Below are positions 10,564-19,989 of a DNA stretch of 39,065 nt, piece after piece. The notes beneath the pieces are model-generated. The model ran no database searches. It saw only the letters and a program-made list of their open reading frames with translations, and was not told the origin of the DNA. Source of the DNA: Acanthaster planci (Eukaryota > Echinodermata > Asteroidea > Valvatida > Acanthasteridae); contig NW_019091673.1 in the NCBI RefSeq assembly GCF_001949145.1, positions 297,325-336,389 on the forward strand, written 5' to 3'. The stretch's first letter is position 1, and each line of letters starts with the position of its first letter. Made by a program: the position numbers and the translations under genes.

Positions 10564-11467
10564 NNNNNNNNNNNNNNNNNNNNNNNNNNNNNNNNNNNNN
10601 NNNNNNNNNNNNNNNNNNNNNNNNNNNNNNNNNNNNNNNNNNNNNNNNNNNNNNNNNNNNNNNNNNNNNNNNNNNNNNNNNNNNNNNNNNNNNNNNNNNN
10701 NNNNNNNNNNNNNNNNNNNNNNNNNNNNNNNNNNNNNNNNNNNNNNNNNNNNNNNNNNNNNNNNNNNNNNNNNNNNNNNNNNNNNNNNNNNNNNNNNNNN
10801 NNNNNNNNNNNNNNNNNNNNNNNNNNNNNNNNNNNNNNNNNNNNNNNNNNNNNNNNNNNNNNNNNNNNNNNNNNNNNNNNNNNNNNNNNNNNNNNNNNNN
10901 NNNNNNNNNNNNNNNNNNNNNNNNNNNNNNNNNNNNNNNNNNNNNNNNNNNNNNNNNNNNNNNNNNNNNNNNNNNNNNNNNNNNNNNNNNNNNNNNNNNN
11001 NNNNNNNNNNNNNNNNNNNNNNNNNNNNNNNNNNNNNNNNNNNNNNNNNNNNNNNNNNNNNNNNNNNNNNNNNNNNNNNNNNNNNNNNNNNNNNNNNNNN
11101 NNNNNNNNNNNNNNNNNNNNNNNNNNNNNNNNNNNNNNNNNNNNNNNNNNNNNNNNNNNNNNNNNNNNNNNNNNNNNNNNNNNNNNNNNNNNNNNNNNNN
11201 NNNNNNNNNNNNNNNNNNNNNNNNNNNNNNNNNNNNNNNNNNNNNNNNNNNNNNNNNNNNNNNNNNNNNNNNNNNNNNNNNNNNNNNNNNNNNNNNNNNN
11301 NNNNNNNNNNNNNNNNNNNNNNNNNNNNNNNNNNNNNNNNNNNNNNNNNNNNNNNNNNNNNNNNNNNNNNNNNNNNNNNNNNNNNNNNNNNNNNNNNNNN
11401 NNNNNNNNNNNNNNNNNNNNNNNNNNNNNNNNNNNNNNNNNNNNNNNNNNNNNNNNNNNNNNNNNNN
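10564..11467. other. Assembly gap (904 N)
   Basis: This is a run of N. The size is not round, so it is probably an estimate from read pairs. It separates the right palindrome arm from the right gene copy and hides the right gene's C-terminal exons. Confidence 1.
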
Positions 11468-12020
11468 GAGTGTGCCTGGTGAGGAGGACAGCACTTTGTC
11501 ACGGATGTTCTTGTAGGCTGTCATGATGAGTGACCATCCCTGAATGCTGTGGCCCCGATGTCGAACCTGGCCAGGGTACATTAGAGCACAGCTTGTCAAT
11601 GATGCACTCCGTGTACCTGTTGGCATCAGGCCAGGTACAGCTGGGCCAGTATTTTCCCCCAAGAAACACCTGTAAAATAATAATCAATGATCGGCAGTGT
11701 GCCAAGGAAAAGATCAGTGATTTTTCTTTTTTGGGGGGGAAGTGATATGAAATTTTCACTTACCGACAAGTGCCGTCATTGCCAGGAATCACTGTCATTC
11801 CCCTGAAATGCTTGAACCTACCCTTGGTAAATTTTTGCTGATGATGGGGAGGTACCCTCACAGTCTTATCCGAACGGTGTAGAGCATTCCACAGCTCGAT
11901 AATTCTGTTGCCCTGTTGGTTTGTGATTACTCCCCTGTCTTGACAAAAATGGTCCAAATAACTTGCAAGAGCCTCCACTCTCTCGTAGCCCGGCATGCTA
12001 TCAGGTCCAAGTGTCTCGTC
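11468..12020 (-). pseudogene. Exons 8-9: C-terminal core running into the gap
   Basis: Exon 8 (12020-11764) has acceptor TGTACTGCAG and encodes DETLGPDSMPGYERVEALAS, ITNQQGNRIIELWNAL and KFTKGRFKHFRG, with donor CG|GTAAGT. It is intact and matches the family block (GPDGMPGY..VEALA, then LTxGRFK). Exon 9 (from 11669) has acceptor TTTTACAG and encodes VFLGGKYWPSCTWPDANRYT. After a frame change near 11575 it reads GWSLIMTAYKNIRDKVLSSS before the N run. The remaining C-terminus would resemble 110-745 of the left copy. Confidence 0.75.
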
Positions 12021-12123
12021 CTGCAGTACATAAGCATAAGTATGTAAGTTAGAGGCATTCAAACCTGAACAAAGTGCAACGGTTCATCATCTGTTATATT
12101 TGGTTTGAAACTTTGCTACTTAC

Positions 12124-12692
12124 TTTTTCATCATCAGGGTCATCAAGGGTAGGCTGGGGTGGTACGCCCAGTTGCTCTTGTAGGACTGGTGGGTCAGGGA
12201 TAGGAGACAAAGGGGGCATGTCCGCTGGTGGAGGGGTGGGCGGTCTGCGGGACAGCGTGGCAGGCTTAGTTCGGCGAGGATCGGTGTGTCTTGGAGGATG
12301 GGTGGGGCTATATGTAGAGGATGGCTGTGGCAGAGGAGGAGGAGAATATGATGACCCAGGCCGTGTCAGTGGCACATGTGTTCTTTTGAAGGCCTGCAGA
12401 CGAGGGGGTGAGGTGACTGTAATGTGACGGAAAAAGTATCATTTAAGATTGTAGTTCTTAGCAGAGAATACCAGTATGTTTGCTTTGTACATTGTATTTC
12501 ACTTACGCTTATCGCTTGGCTATTGAGGGAGCTTCAGGAACATCTGTGATGGACTTGGGGGATGGTGTGGTCAAGCTCCGTCTCCTCCTCCTGGTAGTCG
12601 TCCTCGTCCTCTTCGTCACCCCCAGTATCATCAGGGATGTATGCATCGAGCACTTTATTGGTCGTTGGTACAAGTACTAACCCCGAAGAGCT
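12124..12692 (-). pseudogene. Exons 6-7: acidic and proline-rich linker
   Basis: Exon 6 (12692-12507) enters in phase as GELFGVSTCTNDQ, matching a GELIGVDYLxSQTG-type block. It then shifts frame to NKVLDAYIPDDTGGDEEDED and an acidic run. The donor is AAGC|GTAAGT. Exon 7 (start 12416 or 12393, end 12124) encodes a proline-rich stretch with YSPPPLPQPSSTYSP and LGVPPQPTLDDPDDEK. The donor is AAA|GTAAGT. Low sequence complexity makes this the least conserved part of the family. Confidence 0.6.
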
Positions 12693-12817
12693 CTTCAGGT
12701 CATGAAAAAATGGTTCAAAATATAAACGTAAGAATTAACATGCACCGTATTAGTAGAATCTGTTTGGCCACTTAGTCTCTGCTCAGTCATTTCTGTGAAA
12801 ACAAAGATATACCCTAC

Positions 12818-13600
12818 CAGTGTACTTCTGGGGTGTGGTGTGTGTTGGGTTGATTCTCTTGCCGAGCACACGCTGCCCCAGTTGATCCACATAATATTGC
12901 AGATGGCCAGAGTGCCTTGGTGTTTATGGCCTCTGCAGCACGATCTGCATTCCACTGCGCCAGCCCCTCCATCAGGTACGCCTGGAAGTGCACGTCGTTT
13001 GCTTGCGTCTCTGCAATAACAAATGAAAGACAACACACTCGAAGAACTGCTGACCAAGGAGTGTTACTGCAATAATGACATGCAAGATTACTGGTGTCTT
13101 ACCAGGAATGAAGTTGCTGAGATGCAGATGGAATGACTCCAATAACGTCAACCCACAAGAACATATGTACAATGGTAGGGTAACCCACAACTCTCTCCCC
13201 AGTCTGGGTGTAAAGCTGCACACCGGGGGGGGGGGCTTGAATACAGGAGATGTGCTGTTTCTGGGATGACCAGATCTCCCACATGCAGGCCGAGTCAAAA
13301 AGTGGCACTCCCAGGGTGTCACACCCCTGCTTCCCATCAAGGTTGGTGAGCAGAGCCTATATGAGTCGGGTGGTCGTCACCTCTCCCCGTGTCATCCTTC
13401 TGCAATGGCGGGTCAGCTCCCTCTTGCTGAGGCTGTTGTTGACCACTGCCTCAGATGGCTGGTGATGCTTGGCTGTAAGGAGCTGGACCCGCTTGGCTTC
13501 CCTTAACTTCTGGACATCATCGGCACTCCACAAGAAGATGCAGGCCGAGAGTTCTCGGAGGAAGAAGGGGTACAACTTATGCGAGACACACACAAATATA
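12818..13600 (-). pseudogene. Exons 4-5: transposase-like core, N-terminal part deleted
   Basis: Exon 4 (about 13600-13103) encodes HKLYPFFLRELSACIFLW, ELTRHCRRMTRGEVTTTRLI, a GVPLFDSACMWEIW block and HISCIQAPPPGVQLYTQTG. After a frame change near 13185 it reads LTLLESFHLHLSNFIPG. The donor CCTG|GTAAGA joins exon 5 (13010-12818) in phase: ETQANDVHFQAYLMEGLAQW, a frame change near 12910, then YYVDQLGQRVLGKRINP and QKYTG. These match the ordered blocks of the family. Family members carry about 100 residues before HKLYP that include a D-rich, LDIWHFMRR-like block. Only about 100 bases lie between exon 3 and exon 4 here, so that segment is absent. Confidence 0.75.
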
Positions 13601-13701
13601 TTGTGGAAGTGTTTCCACATGAGATTGCCATTACAAAAAAATACAAATACAGCAGGTCAGTGTCTGAATCGATGACTGTGCCAAACAAAATCTTTTCTCA
13701 C

Positions 13702-14493
13702 CTTCTTGGTGGAGTCCATTTTTAAGATCCTGCCAAGATGGATGTGATGGCTGCCTTGGTTTCATCAATGTGCTGCAGAACATCGTTGCAACAGACCTGC
13801 AGCAGCCACTGGTAGGTGGGGACAGGGGTCATCTTTGGGGGTGGGTCAAAGGTAGGCTTCTGTATGAGCTGTCTCTCACTGGCTTTGATGAATGCGTCGC
13901 ATGCAGACAGGTACTGGGCTGTCCTCTGGAGCCAGGCCTCGCTGTGTTCCTGTAGTTTTCGCTGCAGCTGGTGGGGACCATTTCCCACTCCTCTAGTGCG
14001 CAGGAGTCGGACGACCTTGATGTCACACGCCTGCTTGTACGTCAAGATTGCGGGGAATTGGACACGGTGTCCCACATCCAGCTGCTCCAGGATAGGCTGG
14101 CTCCAGCCAATGAACTTCTTCTTGCAGTGAGAGCACTCCAGGTACTCAGCTGCCAGGTTGTAGAACCCGTCAAGGTCCACAACCTGACGGACATGAGGAT
14201 ACATGCCCGCTGAGTGGAGTTCTTGATCACTGCAAGAGTCAGTCGGACGGACCAGCCGTATCCCCCAAAGCCGATGAGGTATCCACAGGAAGAGCCGGTG
14301 AGTATAAAAAAACACCGGTTTGGGGGCTGACCATAGATGGAGCATGGCAAAGGAGGGTCGTACCACATGCGGTTGACTTTGCTGTAGTCGATCTCCGGCT
14401 TTCCCTTTTGGGAAAGCTTGAAGATTGCCTGGGAGACCCAGTGGTGGTCCACTTCTGGGAGACTCTACCTCCATTCATCGGTCAGAACACACT
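13702..14493 (-). pseudogene. Exon 3: DUF6729-like zinc domain with stop and two frameshifts
   Basis: The first part reads VDHHWVSQAIFKLSQKGKPE and MWYDPPLP in one frame. After the 7-base T run (+ strand A run at 14306-14312) it continues in another frame as HRLFLWIPHRLWGIRLVRP, LECSHCKKKFIGWSQPILEQ, HRVQFPAILTYKQACD and LQEHSEAWLQRTAQYLSACD. One more T would restore one frame. The CSHC pair near 14137-14126 is the likely zinc ligand set. A second 1-base shift near 13742 leads into LGRILKMDSTKK just before the donor (AAG|GTGAGA). A TAG lies at 14467-14465 in the opening frame, unless splicing enters after it. The similarity is to family DUF6729, named from memory; a database search was not possible. 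Confidence 0.75.
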
Positions 14494-14620
14494 CTGTAAT
14501 GAGGATCATTTTTGAACAACACTTTGACATTTTTTAGTGCTACACATTCACATTAGTTTTTGTACATCATGAATGTATCATTAGTGGTTTTACTCTTTTT
14601 TTTCTCCAAACTGTACCAAC

Positions 14621-14768
14621 CTTGCCTGTCTGCCTGTGCAACCAAGGTACTTCTCAGATCCGGGGGATGTTTGGGGTCTTCTACTGGAGGAGGGTGGGGG
14701 CTTGCTGCTAGCAGATGGCGGCTGTCTGCGACTAGTGGTACCTCCACCACCTCCAGAAGCCTTGTCGC
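14621..14768 (-). pseudogene. Exon 2: low-complexity Ser/Pro linker
   Basis: It encodes GDKASGGGGGTTSRR, then a Ser/Pro-rich stretch, then SEKYLGCTGRQA. The acceptor is TTTCATTCAG and the likely donor GCAAG|GTTGG. It is a disordered linker between the N-terminal domain and the zinc domain. The phase with the next exon does not fit cleanly from this donor; a donor 4 bases on (GTTG|GTACAG) would give phase 0. Confidence 0.55.
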
Positions 14769-14896
14769 CTGAATGAAATGAAAACCTGAGGATGCATGGA
14801 ACATATAAAACAAGCAAAATGATAGCATTCAGAACATGCAGAGGGGCTTTATAAATTTAATGTTCACTTAAAATGTCCAAGGAGCATGGTTCTAAC

Positions 14897-15196
14897 CTGG
14901 TCCCATAGCATCGGCAGGGTCAAATTCCTCCATGGCCTCCATCAGTTCTTCGTTGGTGAGTTCCTCTTCCTTGAAAGTGGGACGGGGCTTGCTCGCAAGA
15001 CGGCCAGATCTTCGTGGGGCCTCTCCCGCTTTCATCTCCACCGCCTCCACTCCCTCAGGAAAAGCCTCCAAATACTCCTTGAATGCAAACTTGTTTACAC
15101 TCAAGAAGGACGATGATTTGGGCTCATTCACAAGTGTAGCCACCAGATAGGCGCAGTAGCCCAAGTCATTTTCCACTAGCCACTTGAAGGTTGCTC
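14897..15196 (-). pseudogene. Exon 1 seen: N-terminal domain
   Basis: The acceptor is CTTGTACAG and the donor G|GTTAGA. It encodes TFKWLVENDLGYCAYLVATL, then SVNKFAFKEYLEAFPEG, then a basic/acidic segment RRSGRLASKPRP and EEELTNEELMEAMEEFDPAD. The first two motifs match the conserved TFxWLLEN.LGY and NKxAFKxYLxSFxEG blocks of the family. The donor phase (1) matches the next exon, giving G-D-K across the junction. This exon has no lesion, so the coding assignment is firm. Confidence 0.75.
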
Positions 15197-15299
15197 CTGT
15201 ACAAGGTTGAAATTGAAATTGTACAGTGAATACTGAAAGCCAAGCGAACTGTTCATATGACAATTCCAACTCCGCCAAAAATTATGCACAGTTCATTTT

Positions 15300-17580
15300 C
15301 AATCACTAAGGTCAACTGGGTTGAAACAGCAGAGTGGTCACTTTTTGTGTCAGGGCATTTTCACGGTGACTTGCGTTACATTTTAGTTCATTTTGAAACT
15401 TTTATAACCACACACATACTACAATGTAGCAGTTAAAATTCCACTTACTGGAAGAGTGAAGGTTCACGCGATGGCACAATGTACATTGATCACACACACG
15501 TCAACACAATACACGCTTCCTGATATACCGTGCAGGGTGTCCTCAATATACGCACTAATAAAGAGGGTTCGCCCGACAGCGGAAACGTGTATTGAGTAAA
15601 CTGCACCCGCAATGGTGTCACTGACCTGTGAACGTGAAGAAGGGGGATGCCGAACGCTTGTACAAGGGCACTGCATTCCGTTCACTGCAATTACATGCAT
15701 GATGGCATGTCTTTAAAATCGTGGCGTACGCGTTAAACCCCTATTAAATTCACGATCGCAATGTTAAGAATCCGATCACGATGCACAACGAACTACACTG
15801 AGTTGTCTAACCTGCATTAATGAGCTTTCGACATCGATCGGTGCACCTGTGGTGCAGATATTACTGTCACTACCAAGCAGTCTGTTTACGAAGAGTACTG
15901 GCTTGATTTGATTCGGCACAACTGATTCACGTAATCTCATGAAATGGGATTAACGGTCCACCTTTTGTGAAAAAGATATCTCTGCCGCCCCGAAATGATC
16001 TGGATTGTACGATATCATCAGGAATACCAATGCCACTTTCCTGACGGGTCATCGTACAGTACATCTCTGTACATGAAAAATGACAAAGTTAATCTACTGG
16101 GGCATTCGTTTCTTCAGCAGATCGAACCAACTAACACACAGATAGAAAAATCAAGCATTAACATTCTTTTCAAGAAAATGTTGGTCAAGGTAAATAAAAA
16201 AAAACGCTCGTGGCAACTGGAGTATTTTTTTATGCAGGGCCCGCTGTGGGACGCCCTGACGAAAATTGTGTGCCTGCGCCGCTCTGCTACAATTTTCACC
16301 GCCCCGATTATATCCTCTGGATTTCCCCCCATTCTGCTGTCCTAAGTTTCCAAAGTACGAAGTAGTTTATTGCGCTACGTTGGAATGAACACAAGGAGTT
16401 TGTCGGCGTTAATATTGGGAATTATGCAGCACCGTCTCTACATGTGGACGCAACGTACAAAAAACAGTATGTCCCATGAAAAACAAAAAATATTTTCGTA
16501 GTTTCGGATCGCAAAACTTCGACTACGAACGGACAATCCACAACTTAATCGTCCACCTTGTGTGAAGGAGATTTTTCAAATTTAAAGCTTTTAATTTGAG
16601 ATATACAGGACTGTCGAAAGCGCCGCTGACATTTTCTGGATCGGTTTATAATTATCTGGATCAGCAAGTTCGGACAAAAAAATCAAGCTAGAAAGTGAGA
16701 AATCCTATCAGTCAGAACCACCCAACAAAAGCAGATTTCCTGGCAAAGCATTTAATTTTGGTCGTTTAACGAAATTTTATAGACTCTAAAACAAAACTCA
16801 ATTGTGTGTATATTTTTGAAAAATTCACAAGTATTATGTACGATGGTTTAACTATGAACACGGCCCTTCATCTGAATAATCAGTGGTACAGTGTAAGAAC
16901 AAGCCACGTGGAACAGGCATAGACAGATGACCACTGTACCACCGATTGACCAATTACGTACGCGCATAGCCCTGACGTCACACAAAATTGATTATGCCCG
17001 TGTAGCTGGATAGGCGATATGTATTGCGAACATTAACAAGGCCAGAATGTCAGTCTTTAGGATAAATTAAAGTACCATTTTTAACTTATAGCCATTTGAT
17101 TCGATATTCATTCACTTTGTTGCATGGAGAGCCAGCTTTGCCTTAAATACGAGTTTCCTTTCCCTCTGGATAAATGCTAATCCGCGCCGCGTCAGGGCTG
17201 TTCACCGGTACTACATGTATATTCGCCTCAAAAAATAAATTAAAAAAAGAATCAAATAAAAAAAATAATGCCCGTCAAAAATTGACTTCTGATAGCCAAA
17301 TGCACCTCCCATAAATTTAAATCTTGTAGATTTGTTTGTAAGAGCCTGAGGAAAGTGGCCAGGAAACGCCTCAGTCTACATTTCCCTGGGCACCCTCACC
17401 AAAGGCAATGCATCACGTTTCCGACTGGAAAAAAATGCTGGATTTTCACTGTCTTTTGCGACGGGCGTAGTCTAGGCCTAGCATGAAAATTGAAGAACGG
17501 GTTTCGCCATTATGGAGTCTTCTCATAATCAACTATCTGAAAAGAATTTCCAGGGAATGTAGTCTGTAAAAACTAGAGTT
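15300..17580. other. Stretch without a recognised gene
   Basis: I see no recognisable protein. A 351-base open frame at 15995-16345 (+) codes for nothing I recognise. A diverged 30-base motif occurs twice in the same orientation, at about 15950-15980 (GGTCCACCTTTTGTGAAAAA) and 16544-16573 (CGTCCACCTTGTGTGAAGGA). Short inverted repeats and a CRE-like box near 16.9 kb are listed separately. Confidence 0.4.
16878..16980. promoter_or_regulatory. Inverted repeat next to a CRE-like TGACGTCA box
   Basis: AATCAGTGGTACAGTG at 16878-16893 is repeated inversely at 16932-16947 with one mismatch and a 38-base spacer. It is followed by CCAAT-like GACCAATTACG and a perfect CRE palindrome TGACGTCA at 16973-16980. 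This is about 630 bases upstream of the ATG at 17610. A promoter role is inference; the pair could also be the ends of a tiny element. Confidence 0.25.
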
Positions 17581-17609
17581 GTAGCAAGTTGAATCTCTTG
17601 CAATTCATC

Positions 17610-18400
17610 ATGGCGGCGTGTATAAACAATTTTTTACTGCGCGGCGGCAATTCCACTGTGTTTGCAATACTTAAGTGGGCATACTCGGGGCCGATTTTGG
17701 GACATAATAGCTACCAATCTGTATTCTTTCTACAAAGCCTTTGCAAAGCGACATGTGGCTCTGGACTACAACTTCAATGAGCGATCGTCCGCGTGACTCC
17801 CAGGCGAATAGTCATCTACCGTACATGCGCAAGATGCCCATAAATGTAAATGTATTTTGGAAAGTTTGGCCTTTTCAGTCATCGCCACGGTGGAAAAAAT
17901 ACTGCTTTTAATTTGATAACAGATATTGACTATTTTCAACATGACTTTCAGTAACAAACTTTTTTATCACTTCCATGCATTTTAATTCAGAACATAAAAA
18001 CTCTTGTCAAGGCCTACATGTAAGAAACTTGGGCAATAGTTCTGCAGGTAAGTTGATTGTTTTTTGTGTGCATGTATCGAGCTCATGTTTTAAAATTAGT
18101 TTAATTAGCATGTGCAATTCTTTACAAATCCGTTCATCTTTTTTTCCATTTAGGTGACAAGCTGGCTCATGAGGAAAAGCAGCCTCGATGATTGCCGAGG
18201 CGCAGGGCAGTTAATAGACAAAACAATATAGGACCAAAGTCAAGAAACACTTAAAATGGACTTTTCTGTAATTTCTGAATTTTTCTGTTTTGAAAAGAGA
18301 ACAAATGTTGTGTGGCGTTGGTTTTACTTGAGTAAGTTTATTGAAACAAGTTTAAGGACAGATAAATGAAAAATTGTGGGATTGATGTGCTTTAAATAAA
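17610..18400 (+). CDS. Candidate small spliced gene, unrecognised
   Basis: At 17610 the sequence CATCATGGCGGCG resembles a vertebrate-like start context. It opens a 56-codon frame (MAACINNFLLRGGNS...) to a TGA at 17778-17780. Downstream are two segments with good splice borders. The exon at 17991-18047 has acceptor TTTTAATTCAG and donor CTGCAG|GTAAGT. The segment from 18154 has acceptor TTTTCCATTTAG. They join in phase as SCQGLHVRNLGNSSA|GDKLAHEEKQPR with a TGA at 18189-18191. An AATAAA lies near 18395. No clear donor links the first frame to the middle exon. The basic, Arg-containing start would suit a mitochondrial protein, but I do not recognise it. Confidence 0.3.
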
Positions 18401-19639
18401 AAAATATCAAATAAGAAACAAATCGGGGATGGGGAAAAGGGGTCGATTTATTTTAATTTATTGTGATCAGCTAAAAAACACTATTTTCAGACCGTGTTGC
18501 ATGTACGTGTAGTAATGTGGACGTACTCAGTGAGTTTCAGCCTACGTGTATTTCCTTTAAATTTTCAGAAAGTGGTTCATCGTTCCTTTGGGGCCATCAG
18601 ATTTTTTATCTGATTACCAATTTCTTCAGCAAGTTTGTGTCACTGACTTGTATGTACTTTTTTGTAAAGCATTGAATCTAAGTTCAAGATTTCATCGTGA
18701 CAAAAGGCTTCTGAAAATGGTTGCAATATTTTTCCCTCTTAAATTATTTCATTAAAATTGAACAAGCATTTTTGCCAAATAAAAGCCAAAGCTAGGGCTA
18801 GCAGCTTCATCCGGTTCTTCAGCATTTCTATTGAACATCTGTGTCACAGGAAGAGTTCGAGGGTTTATAATCCTAAATGAAAAAAGGTAAGTCAGAGAAA
18901 GGACAGCTTATATATTATTGCCACATCTTTTAAAACCGCACCTTAAAAGTTACAATTGGCCTTTAGCCTAAATTTCTGATTTTGAGCATACAAAAATTAG
19001 TTGAGCACTAACAGTTCTTTCATAAAAATGATGCAGCTCTTATTTATAACAGTAAACGCTAAGCTTAACTCTAAACTTCCAAGAGTGATTCGCGAAAGGA
19101 CCCTTCTCCATTCCTGCTAATTCCAGCTCACGGCCGTGTCAAGTGTAATATACAGGCGACAAGGAAAACCCCCACATGTGATAGGCTCTGGATCATTAGG
19201 TGAAAGGTGCTTGTTTCAACGAGACAGGTTTGAATTAAATATATGAATTCTGATATCTTTTCATCACTAGAAATTTAAAAATGGAACTATGAACGTATGA
19301 ACCTGGCATCTTTTATAAATTCTTTCAATACCCAGAACATGGAAGTTTCTCAAGTCATTTACAGCGTACTAGCAGGGGCTCAATACCAAAACTAAACCAT
19401 GCTATGCACACCTACTCTTGATTCCCTTGCCCCATAAGGATTGTAAGGAATTTAGTTAACAGTTTTCCCTATGAGAAGAAAGACCGATGGAATTTTGAAT
19501 GCTCTATTAAACATGTAAAAAAAAAAGGAAAAAGTTTTTCGTCTACTGAAGCGAGACAGTAGGTTTACAATTTCCATGAAATTCGCCGGAATACGTGGCA
19601 GACAAGAAACCAGGGAAAGCCAATCGTTTGCGAAAACAG
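18401..19639. other. Stretch without a recognised gene
   Basis: This is AT-rich sequence with no conserved-looking frame, no paired terminal repeats and no tandem array that I could see. An A10 run lies near 19517. Confidence 0.4.
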
Positions 19640-19976
19640 TTATCCAGAAGACTCGGCCAGATCCTGCAACAAAGCCCGATCTAGTAGTGACAAGGTTTGC
19701 ATCGCTTCACATTTTATCCTATGCATGAAAATCTGTGTAAATTTTTCATGTTTGCATTGCCGGTAAACGTGTATTTTAGGAATAGATAATAGTTTTCGTA
19801 GAAGTTTATTGTCAGGAATTTTTATCAGCTTTTCTGAAATGTTTGGGAGTTCGTAGGACCTGGGCTCTAAAAAGAAATCCTTTCGTACAAACAAAGTTGC
19901 TAGCTCATAATTTTGCAGTTCTGTTTTCTCACGCAGGATGTCGAAGTATTTTCTGCTAGTTTTCTCGTGTATCGTG
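19640..19976 (-). CDS. Unrecognised exon-like open frame (111 codons)
   Basis: An open frame follows a reasonable acceptor (CCTGTGATCCAG|C at 19977) and ends at a TAA at 19640-19642. It reads STIHEKTSRKYFDILREKTE, LQNYELATLFVRKDFFLEP, PNISEKLIKIPDNKLLRKLL and later HKFTQIFMHRIKCEA-like basic sequence. The composition is balanced and charged, with alternating hydrophobic positions that look like a folded helical protein rather than random translation. There is no ATG near the 5' end, so it would be a last coding exon of a - strand gene. I do not recognise the family. It could be a chance open frame. Confidence 0.3.
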
Positions 19977-19989
19977 CTGGATCACAGGA

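Larger units (their letters stand above)
11468..15196 (-). pseudogene. DUF6729-type multi-exon gene, right copy, decayed and C-terminally hidden
   Basis: Nine exons follow the order of a family I recognise from memory of fish and invertebrate proteins. In order they are the N-terminal TFKWLVEN...LGY domain, a Ser/Pro linker, a DUF6729-like zinc domain, a transposase-like core, an acidic then proline-rich linker, and a C-terminal DNA-binding-like region. Approximate exons are 15196-14897, 14768-14621, 14493-13702, 13600-13103, 13010-12818, 12692-12507, 12393-12124 (or from 12416), 12020-11764 and 11669 into the gap. Most junctions are good GT-AG sites, and several join in matching phase. Breaks seen are an in-frame TAG at 14467-14465 and frame changes near 14306-14312, 13742, 13185, 12910, 12655 and 11575. 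About 100 family residues are also missing between 13702 and 13600. A first exon upstream of 15196 was not found. I infer an old mobile or multicopy gene, now inactive. Confidence 0.8.

Noticed and set aside
10417-11662. Open frames of 313-377 codons over the gap
   Set aside because: They consist almost wholly of unknown bases; only the real exon end at 11669-11468 is supported.
12074-12427. 117-codon glycine-rich frame on the + strand
   Set aside because: It is the antisense of the proline-rich exon of the right gene copy, which has splice sites and family context.
13816-14213. + strand frames of 80-104 codons
   Set aside because: Antisense shadows of the DUF6729-like exon.
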